From Salarchaeum japonicum (GTDB lineage: Archaea > Halobacteriota > Halobacteria > Halobacteriales > Halobacteriaceae): 64,000 nucleotides of DNA. Made by a program: the position numbers and the translations under genes. The notes under the pieces were generated by a model. It saw only the letters and a list, made by a program, of their open reading frames with translations, did not search any database and was not told the origin of the DNA. Within the stretch, counting starts at the first letter, position 1. Each line of letters starts with the position of its first letter. Positions 57,763-64,000 of this stretch are shown here, in pieces. The stretch lies in NCBI RefSeq assembly GCF_020614395.1, contig NZ_CP085324.1, forward strand, positions 186,001 through 250,000, in the 5' to 3' direction.

Positions 57763-58485
57763 TTAGCGCGTCGCCGCGACCTGCGCGACGACGTCCTCCA
57801 CCCAGTCGGGAATCTCGCGTTCGCTGCGTTCGATGGGGATGGAGACGAGCTGGTTCGTCGCGCTCGCGCCGTTGTCGAGACTCCAGGCGACTTCGTAGGG
57901 GCCGTCGACGTAGATGTCGAGGCTCCAGTCCGTCGGGAGGACGCCCTGGAGCGGGTGGTCGAAGTCGAAGCGGAGCGGGGTCTTGTTCTGGTTCCGGCGG
58001 TTCGCGAGGCCGATGTCGGCCTCGTCGATGGTCTCGAACGTGCCGTTCGGCGCGGTCTTCCGGATTTCGAGGCGTGCCTGGTCGGCGGAGACGTAGAACA
58101 GGTCGATGGTGCTGTCGGCGTTCGCCGGGGTCACGGACACCGTGTCCGCACCGTAGTCAACCGAATCGACCGAGAGTCGGCTTCCGTCCTCGTAGGCGAC
58201 GACATCGACGGGGATGCTCGGCGACTCGAACACGTTGTGCGAGACGGTGAACTCCTCCTGGTCGCCCGTGGTGCCGTCGCTCGTGAAGCGTTCGTGGGCG
58301 ATGAGGTCGATGTTGTACGTCTCGCCGCCCTTGACGGCGACCGGTCGGTTGAACTGGTGAGTGGCGACGCGCGTGCGTTCGCCGGCGACGGCGTCCTTCG
58401 TCTCGAAGTCGGACGCGGAGAGCGTGTTACGCGCCGTCGGCACCTGCTGGAGCTGGCGGACGGCCTTCTCGACCGGGTTCGCCAC
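57763..58485 (-). CDS. Candidate large major capsid protein (VP4-like)
   Basis: A 240-residue soluble, beta-rich protein: strands such as AVKGGETYNIDLIAHERFTS, GDQEEFTVSHNVFESPSIPV, DTVSVTPANADSTIDLFYVS, ARLEIRKTAPNGTFETIDE and PYEVAWSLDNGASATNQLVS. Its length is close to SH1 VP4 (~232 residues), one of two single-beta-barrel capsid proteins that build the pseudo-hexameric capsomers. It immediately follows the VP7 candidate, as in the known viruses. Assignment rests on order, size and beta content rather than on direct sequence match. Confidence 0.68.
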   Translation of the reverse strand: MANPVEKAVRQLQQVPTARNTLSASDFETKDAVAGERTRVATHQFNRPVAVKGGETYNIDLIAHERFTSDGTTGDQEEFTVSHNVFESPSIPVDVVAYEDGSRLSVDSVDYGADTVSVTPANADSTIDLFYVSADQARLEIRKTAPNGTFETIDEADIGLANRRNQNKTPLRFDFDHPLQGVLPTDWSLDIYVDGPYEVAWSLDNGASATNQLVSIPIERSEREIPDWVEDVVAQVAATR

Positions 58486-58487
58486 GA

Positions 58488-58991
58488 TTAGCTCACCTGG
58501 CGGACGGCGTTCTTGTCGACGTACAGCGCGCTCTGCGCCCAGTCGATCTGCGTGTCGCCCTTCAGGCTGACGTAGAGGCTGTCGATGTCCCGCACCTGGA
58601 CGGTCGGAACCTTCCCCTCGGCCTGCGCTTCCTGCGTACCCTTGAGCACGTGCTTGACGGCGTCGATGTTCTCGACGTTCTGCTGTTCGTCGATGGCGAG
58701 ACTGTTGTACGCGCGGATGTTGTCCTGGATGAAGGAGACGGTGTCCGCCTTGTCCATCGAGGGGGCCTCGTATTCGAGCGCGATCGCGGTGTCCGTGGGG
58801 AGCGGGTCGCCGTCGGAGTCGCGGAGGTCGGCGTAGATCGGGATGCCGGCCTCGCTTCCCTGCGCGACCATACCGCGAATGATGAGCCCGAGCCCGTCGT
58901 CGGGGCTGATTTCGAGGACGGGCGTCATCTGCCCGGGGACGTTCTGCTTCTCGGTTGCGATGTCGCTGATGTTGCTGAGTTGCTTCGTCAT
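58488..58991 (-). CDS. Candidate small major capsid protein (VP7-like)
   Basis: A 167-residue protein, close to SH1 VP7 (~185 residues), starting MTKQLSNISDIATEKQNVPG with strands MTPVLEISPDDGLGLIIRGM, IPIYADLRDSDGDPLPTDTA, IALEYEAPS and VPTVQVRDIDSLYVSLKGDT. Predicted to be a single vertical beta-barrel. It lies between the ~96-residue membrane protein and the VP4 candidate, exactly as in SH1-type genomes. Confidence 0.66.
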   Translation of the reverse strand: MTKQLSNISDIATEKQNVPGQMTPVLEISPDDGLGLIIRGMVAQGSEAGIPIYADLRDSDGDPLPTDTAIALEYEAPSMDKADTVSFIQDNIRAYNSLAIDEQQNVENIDAVKHVLKGTQEAQAEGKVPTVQVRDIDSLYVSLKGDTQIDWAQSALYVDKNAVRQVS

Positions 58992-58992
58992 C

Positions 58993-59283
58993 TTAGGCCC
59001 CCAGATCCGTGACGGTCTGCTTCAGGCCGAAGCGCTCCATCGCCTTGTCGGCGGTGTAGAGGCCGCCGCCGACCTGGAGTTCGCGCGTGTACATCGGCGA
59101 GTAACCAGCGCCGAACATCACCGCGAGGCCGTAGGCTTCGTCGGGGATGTCGAACGGGGAAGCGCCCTCAATGACGTTTCGGGCGACCGTCGGGGCGAGA
59201 TAGCCCGCGAGGGTCGCAGCGATGCTCTCCCACTCGTCCGCGTCGAGTAGGGTGTCGAACTGCGTGGTCAGGTTGGATGCCAT
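58993..59283 (-). CDS. Candidate virion membrane protein (VP12-like)
   Basis: A 96-residue moderately hydrophobic protein (SIAATLAGYLAPTVARNVIE; YGLAVMFGAGYSPMYTRELQ). Its size and place just before the VP7 gene fit VP12 of SH1-type viruses, a small virion membrane protein. First gene after the intergenic space (59284-59397), so it may begin the structural transcript. Confidence 0.62.
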   Translation of the reverse strand: MASNLTTQFDTLLDADEWESIAATLAGYLAPTVARNVIEGASPFDIPDEAYGLAVMFGAGYSPMYTRELQVGGGLYTADKAMERFGLKQTVTDLGA

Positions 59284-59397
59284 TCCATCCGAACCTAACC
59301 GCGGTACCTTCCTGACGGCTCAAGCGGCCCAGCACGGCCATACGGGGCCGCGACGGGTTACGAGTGGTGTGGGGTGGCTATGGGTTGCCGGCCGCCG
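59284..59397 (-). promoter_or_regulatory. Gap before the capsid gene block, probable structural-operon promoter
   Basis: 114 bases are the only sizable gap within the operon. On the minus strand a GC-interrupted GGTTAGGTTCG lies about 20-25 bases before the VP12 start, and a second weaker AT site further back. It would let capsid genes be expressed more strongly than the packaging genes upstream. Confidence 0.35.
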
Positions 59398-59544
59398 TCA
59401 GAGGTCTGACTCCCCGAGAATATAGGCGACTACCTGCGACTTCGTCGGCTCGAACCCCCAACGGTCTTCCAGCCGGGAGCGAGCGTCCCGGAACGCTTCC
59501 GCGGGTTCCCCGTAGAGCGTGATGTCTTCGCGTTGCTTCGGCAT
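59398..59544 (-). CDS. 48-residue ribbon-helix-helix-like protein
   Basis: A short protein MPKQREDITLYGEPAEAFRD, then RFEDRWGFEPTKSQVV-type helices (SRLEDRWGFEPTKSQVVAYI), similar to CopG/Arc-type repressors or to the small conserved gene between ATPase and VP12 in SH1-type viruses. Start overlaps the ATPase stop by one base (TGATG). Confidence 0.6.
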   Translation of the reverse strand: MPKQREDITLYGEPAEAFRDARSRLEDRWGFEPTKSQVVAYILGESDL

Positions 59545-60338
59545 CAGGCGTACTCCGGCATATCGAGGTGCTGGCCTTCCGGCCCGTAGTGCGTCGTCTC
59601 CATGCGGTCGGGGAGTCCCGTGGTGTCGAGGCGCTGGCGTTCGCCGCGGTCGTTCGAGTAAATCCACTCGCTCCCGGTCGTCTGGCCGTTCTCGTTCGTC
59701 CAGCGACGGACGGGAACCGGGCCGTCGTCGTCCGCGTGAAGTTCCTCCGGGAGTCCGCGAATCGCGGCCGTTCGTTCGGGATTGTGAACATCGACGGAAT
59801 ACTCGACATCGAGCTTCTTCCGGTCGCGCTCGCTCGTGAACCCGCCGAGAATCTTCTCGTTACACTGACTCAGGTAATCCTCGTCGAGCTTCTGGAGGCG
59901 TTGCGTGATGGCGATCGAGGAGACGCCCATCGAGCGGCCGGTGGTCGCCACTTCGATGACGCGGTCGGGCGTGCCTTTCCGCTGGGAGGCGACGAAGTGG
60001 GCTTCGTCGAACGCGAAGAGTCCACTTCCGTCGAGTTCGAGGAGCGCGGCGGCGACACGGTTCGCGACCGTACGCCAGGTCTCGACATCGACGGCGCGAG
60101 CGAGCACGAGACGGGGATTGTTCTGAAGGAGCTTCTGCCAGCCGGCGACGGAGAGCCGGGCGAGTTCGGCGTCGACTCCGACCCACGAGGCGAGGCCGGC
60201 TTTCACCACGCCCCTGTACTCGTCTTTGTAGTCGAGGATGACGGCGTGGTCGAACTCCGCGAGGTTGCGCTCTAGCCAGGCCTGTGCGTTGATCGACTTC
60301 CCCCAGCCGGAGACGCCGCCGAGGAGAAGATGGGTCAC
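59544..60338 (-). CDS. Genome-packaging ATPase (FtsK/HerA-superfamily, A32-type)
   Basis: A 264-residue P-loop ATPase: Walker A GGVSGWGKSINAQ at residues 7-19, a following HAVILDYKDEY, Walker B LFAFDEAHFVAS (D111, E112), then MGVSSIAITQRLQKLDEDYL. This is the form of the packaging ATPases of internal-membrane icosahedral viruses (PRD1 P9, SH1, STIV). It would translocate the genome into preformed capsids. The GTG start overlaps the preceding stop (GTGA), which decides the start. Confidence 0.85.
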   Translation of the reverse strand: MTHLLLGGVSGWGKSINAQAWLERNLAEFDHAVILDYKDEYRGVVKAGLASWVGVDAELARLSVAGWQKLLQNNPRLVLARAVDVETWRTVANRVAAALLELDGSGLFAFDEAHFVASQRKGTPDRVIEVATTGRSMGVSSIAITQRLQKLDEDYLSQCNEKILGGFTSERDRKKLDVEYSVDVHNPERTAAIRGLPEELHADDDGPVPVRRWTNENGQTTGSEWIYSNDRGERQRLDTTGLPDRMETTHYGPEGQHLDMPEYA

Positions 60339-60928
60339 GTGTCGGCGCTGTCGGCGTCTTCGTGTTCGAGGTGTGCGGCGACCTGATGGATGGTTCCGAC
60401 GGCGGCCTGGAGGTTCTTCCGGGCGAGGCCTTCGGCGTGTTCGACGCGATCCCACTCAACGACTTCGTCGCTGAACGTGTCGAGGTCGACGCCGAAGGTG
60501 TCCTCGACGTGGAACGCGGCGACCTGCGCGTCGGTCATCGACTGGACGGCGTGGTCGGGGCCGGCGCGCTCCCGATAGGTCTCCGCCCACATCGACATAC
60601 GTTCCTGCCACTGGTCTTTCGAGAGGCCGGCGCTCTGCCGGGCTTTCTGGGGATTGTCGAGGAAGTCGGGCGCGACGTTCTCCCACCACCAGGTGTCGAA
60701 CTCGTCGTCGGCGAACGCGTCGGCCATCGAGAGGAGTTCGTCTCGTCGCTCTTCGGCGGTTTGGCTGACGGCGAAGTCGCCGGCGTTCGCGGCGTCAACG
60801 AGTCGATGGATGGCCTGGAAGAGCTGGTACTCGCTCGCGGAGAGGATGCTGGCGAGCGCCTGGGCTTGTGGCATCTCGGAGGGCGTGACGGACTTGAGCG
60901 CCCGCTTCATCATCGATTCCCTAAACAT
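60335..60928 (-). CDS. Unknown helical virus protein upstream of the ATPase
   Basis: A 197-residue all-helical soluble protein (ALASILSASEYQLFQAIHRL; DTWWWENVAPDFLDNPQKAR; FHVEDTFGVDLDTFSDEVVE). No known family. It may start a few codons later, at the MMKRALK methionines, which would remove the eight-base overlap with the preceding gene. Position suggests a role in assembly or packaging. Confidence 0.6.
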   Translation of the reverse strand: MFRESMMKRALKSVTPSEMPQAQALASILSASEYQLFQAIHRLVDAANAGDFAVSQTAEERRDELLSMADAFADDEFDTWWWENVAPDFLDNPQKARQSAGLSKDQWQERMSMWAETYRERAGPDHAVQSMTDAQVAAFHVEDTFGVDLDTFSDEVVEWDRVEHAEGLARKNLQAAVGTIHQVAAHLEHEDADSADT

Positions 60929-61448
60929 CGTCGAGGAGGCGTTCGAGTACGTCCGTTTGTGCGACGACGTTGCCGACGACGAACATCGCGGTGCCCATGA
61001 ACACCCACTGCTGGGGTGGCACGTCCTCGGGACGGCCGCGTTCGGCCATCATCTCGTTGAATGCGTCGTCAACGTCGAGGTCGCGGAGGTCGTCGCCGGA
61101 CACCTCGGCGTCGCCGTCGAGGCCCTCGATGAGGGATTCGGTGGCGGTGACGGCGATGTTACAGTACATGTCACCCCACTTCCGCCGGTCGTGGGACGGC
61201 GTCGAATCACGCGCTTCGTCGGCCGACTCGGTTTCGTCGCTCTCTTCGTCGCCGTCATCGGATTCAGCGTCGTCGAGTTCGTCCTCGATCTCCTCGCCGA
61301 TGCCGGCGAGGTCGGCCATCTCGTCGTCGTCGAGGTCGGGTTGTTCGTCGGCGTTCTCGGCGTCCGGTTCGACATTCGGGTCGTCGGTGTCGAGCGATTC
61401 GGGACCGGCTGCGCTGTCGTCGCTTGGGGTGTCTGTGTCGGTCGTCAT
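60921..61448 (-). CDS. Acidic virus protein with helical C-terminal domain
   Basis: A 175-residue protein: the first ~85 residues are almost wholly Asp/Glu/Ser (disordered), the rest is a helical domain (MYCNIAVTATESLIEGLDGD; WVFMGTAMFVVGNVVAQTDV) with one hydrophobic helix that could touch membrane. No family is recognised. Overlaps the upstream gene by four bases. Confidence 0.6.
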   Translation of the reverse strand: MTTDTDTPSDDSAAGPESLDTDDPNVEPDAENADEQPDLDDDEMADLAGIGEEIEDELDDAESDDGDEESDETESADEARDSTPSHDRRKWGDMYCNIAVTATESLIEGLDGDAEVSGDDLRDLDVDDAFNEMMAERGRPEDVPPQQWVFMGTAMFVVGNVVAQTDVLERLLDDV

Positions 61449-61861
61449 TCGAGGAGTTCGTCGCGGGTGGAATCGTCGATTTCAGTCGCGCTGTCTCGAA
61501 GAATCGCCGTGAGGAGGCGGTCGTTCTTCTCGCGGCGGTCGTAGCCGCTGTAACCGCCGGGCGGTTCGGTCTCGTCGAGGAGTGAGAGTCGAAGAACTTC
61601 GACGTACGCCGGCGGAACGTGCCAGGAGACGTTGCCGTCGGGCGTGGCGGCCCAGACGACGGGCCACTCGGCGTCGTCGTCGGATTCCGTGGGAAGATAC
61701 CAGCCCGAGTTCGGGTAACGGTAGGTTGCGAAGGCGACGGCGAGGAGGTTCCGGTCGGTGTACGCGCGCTCTTTCTGTCCGCGGAGGTCGGCGGCGTCGG
61801 TGAGACCGTCGACCGCGCCCTTCGCGACCGCGTGGAGGATGTTGTCGGCGGCGTCCGCCAT
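61445..61861 (-). CDS. Unknown virus protein
   Basis: A 138-residue protein: N-terminal helix MADAADNILHAVAKGAVDGL, an aromatic-rich centre (NLLAVAFATYRYPNSGWYLP; EWPVVWAATPDGNVSWHVPP) and a polar C terminus with REKNDRLLTAILRDSATE. No motif is recognised. It abuts the preceding gene directly (start next to stop). Confidence 0.58.
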   Translation of the reverse strand: MADAADNILHAVAKGAVDGLTDAADLRGQKERAYTDRNLLAVAFATYRYPNSGWYLPTESDDDAEWPVVWAATPDGNVSWHVPPAYVEVLRLSLLDETEPPGGYSGYDRREKNDRLLTAILRDSATEIDDSTRDELLE

Positions 61862-62500
61862 TCAGACGAGCCCTCCGTCCATGTCGTCGGGCGTCTCGAT
61901 GGACTCGTCGTCTTCGTCCTCGACGCCTGCTGTCGGTTCGACGACTTCCGTCTCGTCGTTCGAGCGCTTCCGGAGCGCGAGGTAGATCGTGAGGAAGGCG
62001 ACGAGGAGGAAGGCCCCCCAGAGGAGGGTCGTGGTGTCGATGCTGGGCATCGAGAAATCGAGTGAATGCGCCGAGTTCGAACCGTCGTTCGCCGGGGGTT
62101 CGTCGGTGGTGTCGTTCGGGGCGGGGTTCGGTGTCGTGTTCTCTCGTTGGCGGGCTAGTTCTTCCTGTGTCGGCATCTCGTCGCCTTCGCTGGATTGGTC
62201 GTCGTTCTCGTCAGTCGATTCGTCGGGCGTCCCGGAAGCGTCAGTGGGAGTGGTGGAACTGTCGGAATCGTCGGAATCGTTGTCTCTCTCTGTCGATTCA
62301 TCGATATCTGGTTCGTCGTTCGATTCGTCCTCGTGTTCGTCGTCTGTGTCGGCGGTGTCGAGTGGTTCGGGGGTGAGTTCGTCGAGGTCGTGGTCGCCGT
62401 CGTCGGTCATCCGGATGTGCTGGGTGACCTGGGCGCGGCTCTTCTCGACGCCCTCTCCGAATTCGCAGTCGTCGACGGGGCACGTGTGGGGGTCTGTCAT
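61862..62500 (-). CDS. C2H2-like zinc finger plus acidic stalk plus membrane helix
   Basis: A 212-residue protein. The N terminus is a zinc-finger-like TCPVDDCEFGEGVEKSRAQ followed by VTQHIRMTDDGDHD (two Cys and two His at spacings of a C2H2 finger). About 100 Asp/Glu/Ser/Thr-rich residues follow, then a membrane helix (TTLLWGAFLLVAFLTIYLAL) with a basic RKRS stop-transfer and an acidic tail. An unusual combination for a virus protein; it could tether nucleic acid or a host factor to the membrane (inference). Confidence 0.65.
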   Translation of the reverse strand: MTDPHTCPVDDCEFGEGVEKSRAQVTQHIRMTDDGDHDLDELTPEPLDTADTDDEHEDESNDEPDIDESTERDNDSDDSDSSTTPTDASGTPDESTDENDDQSSEGDEMPTQEELARQRENTTPNPAPNDTTDEPPANDGSNSAHSLDFSMPSIDTTTLLWGAFLLVAFLTIYLALRKRSNDETEVVEPTAGVEDEDDESIETPDDMDGGLV

Positions 62501-62619
62501 TCGGGGCAGATGTAGCGGAAGACGTACTGGCCGTCTTCCTGGCGGGTGCGCTGGCGTTCGTGTTCGTAGGCGGGCCGCCCGCAGTCGTCGCAGGGTTCGT
62601 CGGCGAGGCGGTCGCTCAT
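62497..62619 (-). CDS. 40-residue zinc-ribbon microprotein
   Basis: A 40-residue frame, MSDRLADEPCDDCGRPAYEH with CDDC, then RTRQEDGQYVFRYICPE with a third Cys, whose start and stop overlap both neighbours by four bases (ATGA at each side). The exact coupling supports expression. Similar small zinc-binding proteins are common in haloarchaeal viruses. Confidence 0.65.
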   Translation of the reverse strand: MSDRLADEPCDDCGRPAYEHERQRTRQEDGQYVFRYICPE

Positions 62620-63083
62620 ACGTCGATGACGGTGTCGATTGGGAGCTTGTGCTGGTACTCGAACTCGGCGTGCCCGGCGTGGTTCCAGCCGCCGCGCTCC
62701 TCGACGAGCCGGGTCACGGTCGGCGGCCTGCGGCGCTGGAGCGTGATCCGGTTCTCGTCCTCGTCGAAGAGGACGAAGATGTACCAGGCGGTCGCGTGGG
62801 CGTTCGAGACGGTGAGGCTACGATGCTGGTCGCGACGAACGCGGAAGCGGCCGGCCTCCGGGTAACTGTCGCCGATGGTGCGGTGACAGGATTTCACTTC
62901 GCCCTTCGTCGCGCGGTCGTCGTGCTCGTAGGCGCGGACATCGTACCAGAACTTTTCGTGGGCGGCGTGGGCGAGGCCGTACGCTTCGCTGGCGAGTTCT
63001 TCGGCGACTTCGCCGTGGTCGCCGCGACCGACCTTTCGGCGCTGGCCGCGCGTGAGGTCGTCGAACGTCCGGGTTCGGGTCAC
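62616..63083 (-). CDS. Candidate PD-(D/E)XK-type nuclease of the provirus
   Basis: A 155-residue protein with a nuclease-like core: helix EVAEELASEAYGLAHAAHEK, then YDVRAYEHDDRATKGEVKSC, where D and EVK could be the PD-(D/E)XK metal residues, then GRFRVRRDQHRSLTVS and a hydrophobic strand TAWYIFVLFDEDENRI. A C-terminal RPPTVTRLVEERGGWNHAGH follows. The resemblance is by pattern only. A nuclease could act in genome processing or host takeover. Confidence 0.5.
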   Translation of the reverse strand: MTRTRTFDDLTRGQRRKVGRGDHGEVAEELASEAYGLAHAAHEKFWYDVRAYEHDDRATKGEVKSCHRTIGDSYPEAGRFRVRRDQHRSLTVSNAHATAWYIFVLFDEDENRITLQRRRPPTVTRLVEERGGWNHAGHAEFEYQHKLPIDTVIDV

Positions 63084-63343
63084 GCTTCGACGGCGTCGGT
63101 GGCGGTCGTGGCGAGCTGGCGGACGTGCGATTCGGAGCGAAGCGCGGCGCGCGGCACCTGGACTTCGTGAACGAGGTGGGAGCCATCGTGGGTGCGTCCG
63201 AGGCGGACGCGCGCGCCCTGCGCGATGTTCTGGACATGGTCGGGCGCGATGTAGTCGTCCTCGATGGTCTCGAAGTCGTGTCCGTAGCGGATGGTGGCTG
63301 TCCAGAAGGTGCTGCCCTCCTGAATGCGTTTCACGTCAGGCAT
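63080..63343 (-). CDS. First gene of the viral operon, small basic/beta protein
   Basis: An 87-residue protein: KRIQEGSTFWTATIRYGHDF, ARVRLGRTHDGSHLVHEVQV and a helical tail VRQLATTATDAVEA. No family is recognised. It is promoter-proximal in the leftward operon; a TATA-like ATATTCC near 63425-63432 on the minus strand could serve the whole unit with a ~55-base leader. Confidence 0.58.
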   Translation of the reverse strand: MPDVKRIQEGSTFWTATIRYGHDFETIEDDYIAPDHVQNIAQGARVRLGRTHDGSHLVHEVQVPRAALRSESHVRQLATTATDAVEA

Positions 63344-63462
63344 CGCTGGCGCGGGTGTCGTGGGTGGTTGTAGTGGGCGTCACACGCCGTAGAGGGGGTT
63401 CGTGAAAGCTAGTCCCTCGGAATATCGGGAGTGTGGTCTGGGGATGTTGTGACAGAACGGGG

Positions 63463-63468
63463 TTTTAT
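63463..63468 (+). promoter_or_regulatory. TATA box of the AbrB-like gene
   Basis: TTTTAT centred 31 bases upstream of the ATG at 63497, giving a leaderless transcript and fixing this start over an upstream in-frame ATG. Confidence 0.5.
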
Positions 63469-63496
63469 GGTATTATGCCGGGAAAGAACGGCTGTA

Positions 63497-63763
63497 ATGG
63501 CGATTAACTGCCTCGTGAATGTGGGGTCGAACTCGGCAGGGGTGACCTTGCCGAAGGACGATCTCCGCGAACTCGGTTTGATCGCGGAGGGCGGCTCCAT
63601 CGAGAGTTGTAGTCTACGTGTTGAATCAGTCGGAACCGGGGCGTGGGTCGTGACGGTGACGGACGAAGTCGGGCTCGACGAGTTCGCGCGACTGCGCGCG
63701 GCGGCCTCGATGTCCCTGCTCGACGATCCGGGTCACGAAAAACAGGAGGGTGCGGTCGCGTAA
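63497..63763 (+). CDS. AbrB/SpoVT-like DNA-binding protein
   Basis: An 88-residue protein with the swapped-hairpin pattern VNVGSNSAGVTLPKDDLREL, then LRVESVGTGAWVVTVTDEVG and a helical tail DEFARLRAAASMSLLD. Likely a transition-state-type regulator. It is divergent from the leftward viral operon and so a candidate for controlling it (inference). Confidence 0.72.
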   Translation: MAINCLVNVGSNSAGVTLPKDDLRELGLIAEGGSIESCSLRVESVGTGAWVVTVTDEVGLDEFARLRAAASMSLLDDPGHEKQEGAVA

Positions 63764-63777
63764 GGCCGCTCTTCTTC

Positions 63778-63906
63778 TCACGCGGTACGGCGGCGGAGGC
63801 GGGAGAATCGGCGGTGGTGTGTCCAGGCGCGGACATTCACGCCGCCGGCTCCGTACGCCCAGATGGTCGCGCCGAGCACGTGTTCGCGAGCGATAGAGCG
63901 AGTCAT
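63778..63906 (-). CDS. 42-residue arginine-rich peptide gene
   Basis: A 42-residue frame (MTRSIAREHVLGATIWAYGA, then a basic end RRFSRLRRRTA) whose ATG overlaps the stop of the partial gene to its right (ATGA). Short and very basic, so it may bind DNA. Too short to classify. Confidence 0.45.
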   Translation of the reverse strand: MTRSIAREHVLGATIWAYGAGGVNVRAWTHHRRFSRLRRRTA

Positions 63907-64000
63907 TGTGCCCCTCCCGCGTTGGACTCCTCAACGACGAGCGACCGAACCTTACTGTGGAGCGATTCAGCGGTCTCACGGCTGTCTCCGTACTGAACCT
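63903..64000 (-). CDS. Partial gene cut by the right edge
   Basis: Only the last 31 residues are visible (GDSRETAESLHSKVRSLVVE, then ESNAGGAQ); the N terminus is beyond the window. Its stop overlaps the start of the 42-residue gene. Helical character, function unknown. Confidence 0.5.
   Translation of the reverse strand, partial: VQYGDSRETAESLHSKVRSLVVEESNAGGAQ

Larger units (their letters stand above)
52880..64000. mobile_element. Provirus related to SH1/SNJ1-type haloarchaeal viruses (Halopanivirales), right end beyond the window
   Basis: Contents in order: catalytic-domain-only integrase, vapBC, then a ~9-kb leftward operon containing a genome-packaging ATPase followed (reading leftwards) by a small gene, a ~96-aa protein, 167-aa and 240-aa capsid-protein candidates, and small single-TM and low-complexity proteins. 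This gene order and these sizes match the ATPase-VP12-VP7-VP4-VP13 block of the order as known for SH1, PH1 and SNJ1. An AbrB-like gene and two small genes lie at the right edge. Replication genes are not seen. Confidence 0.75.

Noticed and set aside
59398-59667. An 89-codon frame running through the start of the small gene after the ATPase
   Set aside because: The first 41 codons lie inside the ATPase gene in another frame; the protein-like part begins at the ATG at 59544, which is coupled to the ATPase stop.
52880-63343. Provirus of the pleolipovirus type
   Set aside because: Pleoliproviruses carry a spike protein with a large ectodomain, a small membrane protein and an ATPase, without beta-barrel capsid candidates. 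Here an A32-type packaging ATPase followed by two adjacent beta-rich proteins of capsid size fits the icosahedral internal-membrane group better.

Overview
The window is from a haloarchaeon (class Halobacteria). The chromosomal part is very GC-rich and encodes acidic, Asp/Glu-rich proteins. Many start codons lie 26 to 31 bases downstream of a TATA box with no ribosome binding site (leaderless transcripts). Archaeal markers include MCM helicase, a TFB-type transcription factor, a halophilic 2Fe-2S ferredoxin, an A24 prepilin peptidase and a PGF-CTERM surface protein. I cannot name the genus.

Bases 1 to about 44,900 are a dense chromosomal region. Recognisable functions are an ammonium transporter fused to a PII domain (truncated by the window edge), porphobilinogen synthase, an Hdr-like iron-sulfur membrane oxidoreductase, a biotin ECF transporter (bioY, bioM, bioN), a lone Cas4-like nuclease, tRNA threonylcarbamoyladenosine synthesis, a redoxin/glutaredoxin pair, two PiT phosphate transporters, uracil phosphoribosyltransferase, an S9 peptidase, scattered histidine genes (hisB, hisA, hisI), phosphoglucosamine mutase, PRPP synthetase and IleS. 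A 35.2 to 42.1 kb block combines two ParA/MinD-like ATPases, a short TFB and several small uncharacterised genes, many stop/start coupled, next to mcm. A large secreted nuclease-like protein closes the chromosomal part.

Bases ~44,900 to ~52,850 look like a first integrated element. It has a tyrosine integrase operon reading left, a control region with two hairpins, two small winged-helix repressor-like genes reading right, and then visibly AT-richer cargo. The cargo includes several membrane proteins, a glycine-zipper protein, and a tightly spaced pair (a soluble protein plus a four-helix membrane protein) that resembles a two-gene defence or abortive-infection module.

Bases ~52,860 to the right edge look like a second element, a provirus. 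It has a catalytic-domain-only tyrosine integrase, a vapBC toxin-antitoxin pair with a palindromic operator, and then a leftward operon of about 9 kb whose genes overlap or abut. The order packaging ATPase, small protein, ~96-aa membrane protein, 167-aa protein, 240-aa protein, ~92-aa single-TM protein matches what I know of the packaging/capsid core (ATPase, VP12, VP7, VP4, VP13) of SH1/SNJ1-type viruses (order Halopanivirales). The remaining operon genes would be membrane-associated or spike proteins and early-operon proteins. No replication gene and no right boundary are visible, so the provirus continues past base 64,000.
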